Shown here piece by piece: positions 1 through 11,700 of a stretch of DNA of 34,211 nucleotides; within the stretch, counting starts at the first letter, position 1; each line of letters opens with the position of its first letter. The translations under genes and the position numbers were made by a program. Under the pieces are notes generated by a model, which saw only the letters and a program-made list of their open reading frames with translations, was not told the DNA's origin and did no database searches. The stretch spans positions 241,207-275,417 of the forward strand of contig NW_014577166.1 in NCBI RefSeq assembly GCF_000485595.1, written 5' to 3'. This DNA comes from Priapulus caudatus (taxonomy: Eukaryota > Priapulida > Priapulimorpha > Priapulimorphida > Priapulidae).

Positions 1-1380
1 GCTCTATAACTCGGCCCCTAATTGACCTAGCGCGACCAAACTTCGTATACTTACACATCTTGGGGAGAACACGGGGGATACATGTAGTTACATGTAGTTG
101 GCGACAACTGCCCTTTCTAGTTGTTAATGCAGCTGCTCATTCGTCAGTAAACCTGGTAGTTTCGGACTAATGTGATACTGTTAGTTTTGAACCCTGCCCA
201 TGTGTGAATTGAAATGTTAAGAATATTATGTATCGGTATATGGCTATCAAATGCCTTATTGTAATCAATGCAAAGCATGTCAGAGGATATGAAATAAAAA
301 TTAATATGGACACTTAAAGCAATGTTGCTTGCTGAGCAGTGCTGCCACCTAATGTAAACACTGATTCTTGGCACCAGTAGCTGCCACGCTGTGTGGCAAA
401 AGAAACTTAAAACTTGAAAGAGGATAGTATATCAGATGCGGTAAATCAGAAGGATAGCAAAAACTTCTAGAATGTGTTGTGACAAAAAATTCGGGCTTAT
501 TAGTTTAGAGGCAATGTGAATTACGTGCATGTAGCTGTAGGTAGGACGTGCCTCTGTATACGGAAGCGATAGCAATAGTAACGGCTCTAGTGCTACGCTA
601 GCAGGAAATCATTGATTACACTCAGACTGAATGCAGCAGCGTGCAGTACTGGATTTCACCATGTTACACCATGGTCATGTCAACTATAACGTGTCTACTG
701 CATGAGGTGGGTTAAAAATGTTGGCACGCATTCATTGAAATGCTTTAAATGACAAAGTGGGAAAGATTTTATTGTCTGCTCACCACCGTTTGATCTTGAA
801 GTGGCTTAGAAAAACCGGACAGACAAACAGCATTAGGCTGGCACAAAGTTCCCGTGTGCTGCACCTACTGTCGCGAGCGTTTGGGCAGTGGAGCTGTACG
901 TTGAGGGCACGTTTTATTCTAACGAAATTTTGTATTATTTTAATTGAGATGGGCATCAGTTTTGGTCTCAGAAATTCTTAAAAAAGGTTTCTATTTAACT
1001 GAACGGTAATTAGGTTTTTGCTTTACGAGCATTCACCTCGCGAGGAGATTTTTGTGAATGCCTTACTCTGGTCAGCCTGAGTAGGAGTCTGTTTGTATGT
1101 GTGTGTGCACGCCTGCGTGTGACGTTCGTGCGTGTATGTGTGCCTGAGTGTGTGCGTGTTTGTGCACGTATACATGTACTAGTCTGCATATATGAGAATA
1201 TATAGCTAGAGTCAAATATTGTGGATATTGCTAAGTTTGTTTTTTGTTGCTTTGAAAATTTTCAAAATTTGCAATGAAGATTTGTATCTAAATTTAAAAC
1301 CATTAGTGTCAAATTTCACATTCCACTGTTCTTTGACATATGGAAAACTTAACATTTATTGTGTCTGTTGTGTTACACAG
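1..1380. other. Upstream/intronic DNA, no gene recognised
   Basis: No exon could be supported here. MED1 proteins start about 70 residues (human) before the GHQHLV-like stretch of the first exon seen at 1381, so one or more 5' exons are expected upstream. I looked for a phase-0 exon resembling the human N-terminal helix (SLLERLHAKF...) and found none, so this stretch is probably part of an intron and the MED1 start lies outside the window. A TG/TGCG-rich low-complexity run lies at about 1092-1175. Short open frames (for example 757-981) resemble no family I know. Confidence 0.5.
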
Positions 1381-4300
1381 GAAAAGCGCACAATGCTAGA
1401 CAGTTACGATCGAAACCAGTTGCAGAAGTGTCTTGACAACTTGCAGAGAGCTATAAAAGGTGAGGCAAAAATCTCTCTGTATCTATTTCATATTTCATAT
1501 ATTCTATCATATTTCTGTATCTTGTGTTAATGATCGCCGACATAATCATGCTTAAGGATTTAATGAATGTCTTCTTACTCACGTGCATACGTATGTGTTC
1601 GGAAACAAAAGACAAAACAAACATTGTTTTTGTTTCAGTGACATCAGTACAAACTATGGTTGAAAGATTAGAGGGTGTGTCAAGGCAGCTTGGGTAAGTA
1701 GTTTCTTATTTGTAAATTGGTGTGTATTTTTTAGCAGAAATGTATAGGTAAGAGAAAAACGTGACAATAGAAGAATTTGTGGTGAAGAGGTTTAAGGGTG
1801 TGCAGGTCCTGTGTGCTGCAGTGGCAAGGTCAAGTGTAGCGTGTAGTGACCAGAGAAGAAGAAGTGGTGAAGAGGTGATTGTGGAGGAAGTTGGAAATAG
1901 GCTAGGATTGATATATTTGCGAGTATTTGACTTCAAGAAACCGTAGATACTCTAAACCGAGTGCCGCAGTTGGTTGCCTCTACACTCATCTTGTATCTTT
2001 TCTTACTGGCCAAACCACAGTTGGGGAGGAATACGCTTTGTCAGAAGCGACATTTTTTAACTACATTTTTTGACATTTTTTAACTACATTTTTTGACATT
2101 TTTTAACTACAAGAATAATTATTTAAATAGATGCTTTAGTTCTTAATGGGGTTCTACCTAGATACAGAAGTCTCATTAACGTCTTGATGCACGCAGGCTG
2201 AAGTTCACAGCAGGGCCATCTGGCACGGACTGCTTCATCAGTACAGACATGTTCTACGTGGAGGTGATGTTGGATCCTTCTGGTCGAGTGAAGGATGTGA
2301 AAATCGCTCACCATGGGGACCCCGTGGTAAGCTTTCTGTAGTAGCTATGCGGTTGGTTGTAAATAGTCTTTAGATGTTTTAACCGTGAGTCCATACGTGG
2401 TGTTGATGAATGAGGGCAGGGTTTCTTCCTGGATAAAATCAGGAGCGAGGTGGCATGGATGAAGTAGTAGGTGCTGAAGGCGCTAACTGACACGAGTGCT
2501 TTCGTATTACATGTGCCTAGCGTGTGCCTGGCTGGTGTGTGTCTGGCAAACCTGGCAAACGTGGTCGAACCCGCAGTGTTTGCTTTTGTGTGTGGCAGCA
2601 TTGATCAATGCATGGTAGTGCTGGGGACATATGAGGAGAACCCGGGACTGGATAATGCTGTCTGGATATCGACTTGGGGGGGGGGAGAATTTGCAATGAG
2701 GTGGCAATTTCGGCAAATATTGAGTGAGGCTGATGAAAAATCAGCAAGGCGACACGCCTCGCTTATCAATGTTATCATCTGCCAGCGGAAATACTCGAGG
2801 GAACCAGGCAAATTTGTTATGGAGTAAAAAACCTTTGAAAATCTCTAAGGATCTGTTAGATCTCAATTTATTAATATTAACCTTCAGAAAGAATGTTTGT
2901 TACTGTTTTTATTGGCAATTTATGTGTAAAATTGTTGTTTATTTGCAAAAAATGTCAGTAGGTTGTAACAAGATACACGTACTGATTCCTACTGAGACTG
3001 AAAATGCAGACAATAATCTGAGATTGGTTTATAAATAACTACTGTTCACTATTGATATCTATTCATATTGTTTTCAGAGTTGCGATGAATTGGTGCAAGT
3101 ATTAACGTAAGTGTTGGTTCTGTCAAAATAACTGCATTTGTTTGCACATTCAAGTCGATTAGTTGTTTGCACATTTGAACGTTTCATGTTTAATGGCAGG
3201 TTGTCATGATTTAGGCATGGATCTGAACGAAAAGCTTAAAGAGATTGTGTGTGATAATAGTTTAGAAAGAGCAACTTTGTTTTGGTTTCTGGGGCACAAG
3301 CTTATACCGGATGATCTTTCAATATTTGGAAAGTATATACTGATGAATTTTAAATGGGGCAATAGGATAGCCTGACATACTATGATCTTTCGATATTTTA
3401 TGGTTTTAATGAGTAGAATTTTTATAACTTTAAGTAGATAAGTTGCCTAGAGTTCAATTGATTATTTAGTGTGTATAACTTTTGTGCGCGTATTTGTGTA
3501 ATAGAAGTATTGTCATTGTTTACTTTTATTTGGCAGACGAGGTGACTTTACAATATTCACTGAACATCTACAGGGCTTGGCAGCTATATACCAAATCAGT
3601 TCTGAGAAGTAAGTATGTTGTTAATTTCTTACTATTGTGCAACCGTATGTGTTGTTTGAAACATAAATCAAAAATTTAACTGAACTCTGAAAGTCTATTT
3701 CTTACTCATGTGTTTTTAATCACATTGTAGCTCTTTAATTGTGATTTGATACTGGTAATTTAAGGCTGGTACAGTTTAAGTGTCATTTTGTTATTTTTTA
3801 TTACAACATTTAACATATTTCTATTCTTTTTTATTATAAAATTATGTATATTGTTTCTACTTGTGCAGACACCAGAAGACTAAGGGATACTTGGCACTAC
3901 AGTCTCTAGAAACAGATCTCACAATGCTAGCAGAATTACAAAAGTAAATCATTCTTACTACCATTGAAGCTCTGTTGTTTTGTGGGCTGGTGCATGTGCC
4001 ACGTAACACTCCAGTATAAGCATGGATTACAGAAATTTAACGTTTTTAGAGATGTCTAAAAGAGCGTATCACGCCCAATTGTAGCATGTTGCTAATTGTT
4101 GTTGGATTGTAACACATTTTACAGTTGTTCCATTCTTGATGTATCTGATCTAATACACAAGTCACCACTTGGAATTGTACAACCGAGAAGAGGAGGTAAG
4201 CATGTATGATTTTGCCTGTGACACTGCAAATAATAGTGCCAACTAGTGGAACTGTCGAAAATTAACATTAACAAAATTACCATTGGAGGGTAAGTCTTCG

Positions 4301-7300
4301 TACTTTGACTGAGAAGTATTTATTTTATCGTCTTGCAGGGCGTGCACTCAAGCTCGTATATCTAGTTTCCCCCTATGAGCTTCTGGATGTGAAGGAGAAG
4401 ACGTCCATCATGCTCTCCGTGGAAAGTTAGTAACTTCTACAGTTATTTCAAATCAAAAACGAATGATCTCCTAATGGATCCATCATCCTGAGCAGTATTG
4501 CTCCCTCTTCGATGTTGTTACTGGGTCTGTCAAGCTAGACCAATTTATGCACGTTTTTCATGTGTGCATGCCAAATTATCAAATATGCAGCAGTTTTATT
4601 ACCGAGCAGACTTTATAATATGTTCCTATCTCAATGATGATCGGCTAGAGATACCTGTCTCCTTAAAGATCAATTGACTGGTACCTCTTAAAATATTACA
4701 GGTAAAAGTGTGGTTGGTTTTATTCAGAAGGTTGAGAAATGTTTTTTTCTGTAATTAGTTGAGATCAATTGAAACTAATTTAATTAGACAGAGCAAACAA
4801 ATGCATTAATTTTAGTCAGTACACAAGAACTGGTAAGCAGGAGCACTCACCTTGCTCATGTGCTTGTATGGATAGTAGGCTGGAGCTAATCATTGTGTTT
4901 TTTCGTAGATGTGGTGCAAAAAAAGATTGGGACATCACTGGCAGTAAACATTGAAGTTTCCACCTCTCACAAACTTCAGACCAGAGCACTCATGTCTGTT
5001 GCAAAAACTCTGGATGGAAAAAGGTAATATTTTGACATGTGTTTTAGTTTTATAAACTATATAATCACAATTTAATCGGATAACATTCATATATATCACA
5101 GTTTCGTCTATTATGAAAAGAATGTGTGTATATTTCATTACTGCAAACTCTTATTTTGTGACTGTAGTTTGCCATCATTTGATGCACTAAGCAACTTGAA
5201 CAGCTCCACGTTGCCTGCCTGCTTCATACTGAATCTTGGTCAGCCCGTTCCACTGGCATCCTGCCTCATCCACAAGATCCAAACGATAACGAGTAAGTAC
5301 TTGCTGATCTAATTAGTAAAATTCTGACTGCAAACGTTTAAGTCGCTGTTAATAACGTCTTGCATTTTAACTGCGACTTATTTTTGTTTGTTCTGTTGTG
5401 GCTTTTGTTAGCCATTGATAGTTATGCGTTGCGTGCCGTGGAAGTTTTATTCAGCCTCTGTTCGTTATATGTTCTCGGGACTGTAGTCGTAAAAAGGCCA
5501 TTACCTCGTCATCGTGCAATGAGGTCATGAGGTTTTGCAAACTCACCAGGATTTTTCTCAGTCAAGGCCCCTGGCCTTGTATTACTATATTTTATTTATA
5601 TATAAAATAATTATAATAACTAAAATTATATAATAATATATTATTATTATTATATATTTACAATTAAAATTTTTTAAACATTTTGTTTATTGTATTTGTA
5701 TTATTATTGTATTATTTTAATTGGTGCTCCCTCATCGCATGAACTCACTTGTGCCTGACGATGTTCCTTCACAGACGTGGAGTTTGCAGACACATCGCAA
5801 GCTTCTCCCTTACTTGGCTTGTTAGTTAACAACTACTCTAACTCAACCACAGATCTGAGGAAAGGGCTCTATGTCGTAAGTGATTCGTGTGATTCCAGCA
5901 GTCGTATATATGAGAGTCAATCTTGTAAAATTGTTCCAATGTAGCTTCGTTTTGTCAGCTAGTAAAGAACTGTTGGGTGAAATAGCAAGATTAGAATGAT
6001 GGAAAATTACACGAATGGGAAAATATCTTGACAAAGCATTTCATAATTCATAACCCATTTATGCAACCACTATATTGAATTGGTGAATAATATATAGGTA
6101 AAAGCCTGGGGCCCATTGTCAGAAACATCGTAAAGTTAATGCTAATTTTAATGCTAAGATAACACTTACGACTAATGTTATTGTTACGAGAGTAGCGTTG
6201 ACAGAAACACATCGCAGCTAGTAGAAAACTTACGATAACAGGAACTTAATCACAAGGCTGCTGATTGGATGAGAATCGATCACAAAATTCAAATTCATAC
6301 ACATTTATTGTACATCACAGTTATTTATGCATATTATGATGGCTAACCATATGTAAATAATATTTGATGAAAAACGACGTGGTCATTAATTTGTCAAGTC
6401 AAATTCTCGCACTGTAACACGAGACGCGAGAGTCGTGGCAAAATGGCAAAGTAGTTCAAACAAGAGAACAAATGCCATACGCCATTTGTAAATGTATTGT
6501 TGTGTTTTATAATCGGTAGATAATAAATGATTTTGACGTGTTTTTCAAGAAAAACACACATTTTATTCATTATTATAAAATATAATATCACTATAATTGT
6601 AATTCGTAGTGTAAATGTGTTATTTTCAACTTAATATTAAAGTTACGAGAGGGTCTGGGCTCTCGTAATGTTAAGAGGATATTTGCGAGGATTTTTTGTT
6701 CTCGTAACATTACGATGTTTCTGTCAACGGTTAACGAGTGGAAGTTAATGTTAAGTGTAATGTTAAGACTAATTTTGTTTCTGACAACGGGCCCCTGATT
6801 CACACAATATACATGTTTGCGCCCACCAGCACATTGCTTTCTTATCCATGCAAGGTGCCTATTTTCTAGAATCTTCCTGACCAGCACCACTGCTACTTCA
6901 TGAATGAGAATCGGGCTCTGACGGGTGTGATGGTGGATAAGGTCCCATTCACTCATCCCACGCACGTGCCTCAGATCATCAGCTTTCTGAGACAGCAAGC
7001 ACTGTTCAATTGTGTCATGGACAGTTGTATTAGGAAAAATGCAAAACAAGGTGAGTGGGGAAACAGCGTAGATGGCAGTCGATGGTGTTGGTGTTGTATG
7101 AAATAGGACTAGATGGCACATGAGATGCAATGGTATGTCTTGTCCTAGTATTGAAGATCATTCTAATCATTGATTATAAATTTACGAAATTACCAAAGTA
7201 ATCTAAAACCAGATAGTACATAAATATACTTCACATGGTCAAATAAAAGTACATTTAATGTGTTATTCATTGATTTCTAAACATGATACATCGTTTGAAT

Positions 7301-8689
7301 GACTGATTCTAGATCCGGGAAATGCTACAATGTTTGAGGTCACTCCAATGTCAGTGCAGTCAGTCAACATAACATTCCAACATCCCCTAGAGGAATCCAT
7401 AGCTACAGGTTGGAAATGAACTTTGTTACCGTGGTTACGTTTCATCATCAACACTTGTTATTTAATATTTCCTTAGGTTTCTGACTGATTTTTGTATGAT
7501 TTTAAAAAGTGACTATTTCTTGCCATGTTCTGGAATGTGGTACTCATAATGTGATGGTGGCTTTCATCTGTTTTATTTTTTCGCATAGTTCAATTGGATC
7601 TGAGTGACATTCCGCACATCAAGTGTGAAGTCGAAATAGCCATTGGCAGCGAGCCTCTATGTGACAATGAGTTTGTCACGAAAGTTATGCAAAGGTTTGT
7701 CACCTCGTGCATGTGGGACATGGTTAAACAGTTAGACATTATGTTTATGCACACTTGTGTGCGTGCGTATGTATACGTGTGTGTGCGTGCGTGTGTGCGC
7801 GCATGCTTGCGTGCATGTGCACTAGTTTGTGTGGGTGTGTGTGTGTGCGTGCACTCTGGTCTGCTCTGTGTCACTCTAGCTGTAACACTCTAGAATACAA
7901 CTGTACTATTGTTATTTATGTCATGTTGTTGTTATGTTATTACTTATGTTGGCAATTGTTAATTTTATCGCAACTAATGTCATATTTATTTCCTTCAGGT
8001 GTTGGTCGATACCTATTACTATGCGATCTGTGATCAAGAAAGCAATCAGCTCAGGAAAATCCTCACTGCCGGACTTTTCGTTCTCGATGGTATCGACACA
8101 GGCCGGGCATCCCGACCAGGGACTGATGTTTCCAGACCAGTACAGCGACACCAATAGCAACGAAGTGAAGTTCAGAGGCGAACCGACCGTGATGCCGAAC
8201 GTTCCGAATACGGTATACTCCCAGTACAGCCTGTCGCAGCCGCCTCCTCAGTTTTCGATCGATCAACAACAACAACAGCAGCAACAAGCACAACAGCAGC
8301 AACAAGCACAACAGCAGCAACAAGCACAACAGCAGCAGCAGCAGCAGCAGCAGCCATCGCATCAGCAACAGCAGTTGCAGCAGCCATCGCATCAGCAACA
8401 GCAGTTGCAGCAGCAGCAGCAGCCGTCAGAGCAGCAGCAGCAGCTACAGCAACAGCAGCAGCTGCAGCAGCAGCAGCAGCGCATCGTGCTCGGCAACATG
8501 GGCTTCACCGCGCAGGAGATCGACGCGCTGCAGTGTGACAAGGACGGCGGCGAGAACCCGCTGCTCGCCAACCTCCTGCACGACGTCATGGTGCGCCAGA
8601 AGCCGAGCCCCATGCTCAACAACCTGCTCAGCGACCCGTCCGCCGCCGCCGCCGAAAACGAGCCCGCGTCAATGACCACCAAGCAGCAG

Positions 8690-8749
<60 letters not shown>

Positions 8750-11700
8750 TTGCGCAAGCCGCGCAAACGAAAGTCGATGTTTGCGGTGGGCGGCGGTGCC
8801 GGCGGCGGGGAGCCGCGAAGCCCCGGCCGGAGTCCGGCGCGCGCCAAGTCGCTCGAGGAGGAGCTGCTCCGCGAGAGCGACTACGCGGTGGCGGCGGCGA
8901 CGGTGGCGCCACCGACGTCCGCCGAGCTGCACGTCGCGAAGATCGCGTCGTCGCTCGACAGCCTCATCGAGTCGGAGGCGGCGAAGGCGGAGCACCGGCG
9001 CCGCCTGTCAACGCTCGAGGAGATCATCGACAGCGTCGCAGAGGGCGCCGGCGGTCACGGCCGCTCGGAGGCGTTCGCTGGTCCAGCGCGCGCGCCGTCG
9101 CGCGGCAAGCCCGACAACAAGTACGCGTTCCCGGCCGAGCAGCTCGACTTTGCCGACATCCTCGCACAGCACGGCGGCGCTGCGTCGACGAGCTACGTGG
9201 ACGCGGTGCTCGCGGGCGACGGCCTCGAACTGACCGCCGTCACCGCTGCCGCCGCGCCGCAGCTGACCGCCGCCTCGCAGCTGAACGCGGCCGCGGCGAT
9301 GGCCGCTGCCGGACAGTTTGCGAAGCCGGCGTCGCTGGAGCGCGTGAAGCAGCGTCGTCCGAGCGACCGGGACGGCACGCCGCTCGAGGCGCTCGACCTC
9401 TCCACGCAGAAACACGAGGCGCTTCTCCACCTCGGCGGAGTCGGTGGTCTCGGCGGTCTCGGTGGCAGCGTCAGGGGGGAGGCGATGGGGATGCCGAACC
9501 TCCCGTTCCGCCGCAGCCTGAGCGTCGACTCGGCCGTCATGATGAAGCCTGGGTTCTTCGCCGAGCAGCAGAAGCAGCAGCAGCAGCAGCAGCAGCAGCA
9601 GGGGAGGAAGCGCGGCCCGAAGCCGGGAGAGAAGCGCAAGGAGCGGGACGACACGAAGAAGGCGGCGAAACGGAAGAAGGGGCTCGACGGCGGCGGCGGC
9701 TCCCAGCAGAGGTCGCCAGCGAGGTCGCTCACCCCGAGCAGCAGCATCGGGTCGCTGACTCCGCCGGCGGGTTTCGGCGAGCCAACGATGACGCCGCCCA
9801 GTAAGCCCGCGACCCCATCGCAGACCCCGCCGCTGCCCCCGCACACGCCGCCGTGGCAGACGTCCACGCAGACGCCTCCCAGGCCTGCGCCGACGCCGCC
9901 GCGGCCGTTCCAGACGCCGCCGCGCCTCTCGCAGGCGCAGACGCCGCCGCGCTCGATACACACGCCCCCTCACGCGCCGTCGCCGACCTCGCAGCGCACC
10001 GCCGCCACGGCCCAGACGCCGCCGCGCGCGTCGCAGACCCCGCCCTGCATGCCGCCGTCCGTCACCCCGCCGCTCGCCGCTCCGAAGCAGCCGCCCGCCG
10101 AGAAGGTGCTGTCGCCGCAGAAGATCATCGTTGTGTCGTCGGCGAGCAAGAACGCCGCCCCGATCGTCGCGCCGAGGGCCGGCGTTGCCGTCCTCGCGCA
10201 CACATCCGGCGTCAAGGTCGGCACGTCCCTGCTCAAGTCGCAGTCGGTCGCCGTGGCGACGGCGCAGCTGATGAGCGGCGGCGGCTCGACGAAGCTGTCG
10301 TCGGCGAAAGTGCCATGCTACGCTCCCAAGCCGGCGCAGCAGCCCGTCAAGTACAAGCAGGTCATCTCGGGTCTCTCCGCTTCCGGGATCAAGGTGCCCG
10401 TGTACAGGCCCCCGCAGCCGAAGCAGCTGACAAGCCCCAGCCTGCCAAAGCCTCAGACGAGTCCGAATATACCAAGGCCGAGGACGAGTCCGAGTTTGCC
10501 GAAGACTTTGATTAGTCCGAATCTCCCAAAGCCGGCGTCGAAGACCCCGACGGTTGCATTGACGAGCCTCGCAAAGTTTTCGACGACGAAGGTGACGAGT
10601 TCGTTGAAGAGCAAGTCCGGCAGCAAGTTTCATTCTACGCCTAGTCCCAAGTTTCATTCTACTCCTAGTCCCAAATTTCATTCGACGCCTAGTCCTAAAT
10701 ATCATTCGTCCCCTAGCCCGAAATTTCATTCTTCGAGCCCGAAAACGCATTTGCCGAGCGCCAAGTCGAGTTTTCCTCATCAGAAGTCGCGTGCTTCGAG
10801 TCCCAATACTCACGTTTCTAGCCCGAAAACGCTCATGACAAGTGCTAAACTTCACTCCACGAACCCAAAGACGGGCCGGCCCGTCGATCCATCCAAAGCG
10901 ACGTTCAAGCACGGCTCTTCGAAATCCGCCGTCTCCTCTAAGTTCGCGAAGTCGGGGGGAGCTCCGACGACGGTGACCGTCTCCAAGGAGGGGACCTCGA
11001 AGCTGATCACCAAGCAAGCGCAGGTGAAGCTGAAGCCGCTGTCGATGCTGTCGGCCGCGTCCTCGGATAAGCTGACCGTCGCGACGACGCCCAGCACCGC
11101 AGACTCGGCCTCCTCGGTCGCGGCGTCGGCCGTCACCTCGGCGCCAGTCACGTCGCCGTCCGGCAAGCCTCTGTTTCGCGCCGGCCGCAAGGCGTCGCTG
11201 ATGTCCCTCATCGACAAGCTGCACAGCAGCGCCAGTAGCGTCAACGTCATGGTCGGCTCGCCAAAGTCCGGACGCAAGGACGACCGATCGAAGACGTCCT
11301 CCGGGAAGGTGGCGCGCGTGGAGAGGGGACAGACCGACAGGAAGGGAGGAGAGAAGACGTCGATCAAGCTGACCGTCACCAAGACGATGACGTCGGATTG
11401 GACGACGAAGCTGACTTCGACCGCGTCGACGAAATCTTCGAAACCGCAGAGGCCGAGTCAGCCGTCGCTGCGGCAACCCGTGCCGCCCTCGAGCGAGAAG
11501 CCCGTTTCCGTTTCGGCGAAGACGACGGCAGATACGTTTAGTAAAACCGTCGATCCGGCTGCGGCAGTGACCCAGGCCGCCGCTCCCGTCTCTCACGCTC
11601 AAACGACGACGAGTGCGGCGTCCCCATCCTCAGTCATAGAGGTAGCGGCGACGGAAGATTTAGCCGGGAAAGAGGGCGAGGCGTCATCCATCAATACCGT

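Noticed and set aside
757-981. 74-codon frame considered as the missing first MED1 exon
   Set aside because: Product does not resemble the MED1 N-terminus and has no donor in phase 0.
6591-7130. 179-codon frame on - across MED1 exon 12
   Set aside because: Antisense shadow covering part of the inverted-repeat element and the MED1 exon; no homology.
7594-7893. 99-codon frame on + through the exon at 7589-7694
   Set aside because: Only the first part is MED1 exon; after the donor at 7695 it is a TG repeat in the intron.
8781-9233. 150-codon frame on + inside MED1
   Set aside because: Out-of-frame shadow of the MED1 exon, made mostly of R, S and T from GC-rich triplets.
9853-10515. 220-codon frame on + inside MED1
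   Set aside because: Overlaps the MED1 TPP region in another frame; alanine/aspartate-rich product without homology.
9008-11602. 864-codon open frame on - opposite the MED1 last exon
   Set aside because: Arginine/leucine-rich product caused by the GC-rich codons of MED1 on the other strand; the MED1 frame has clear homology and this one has none.
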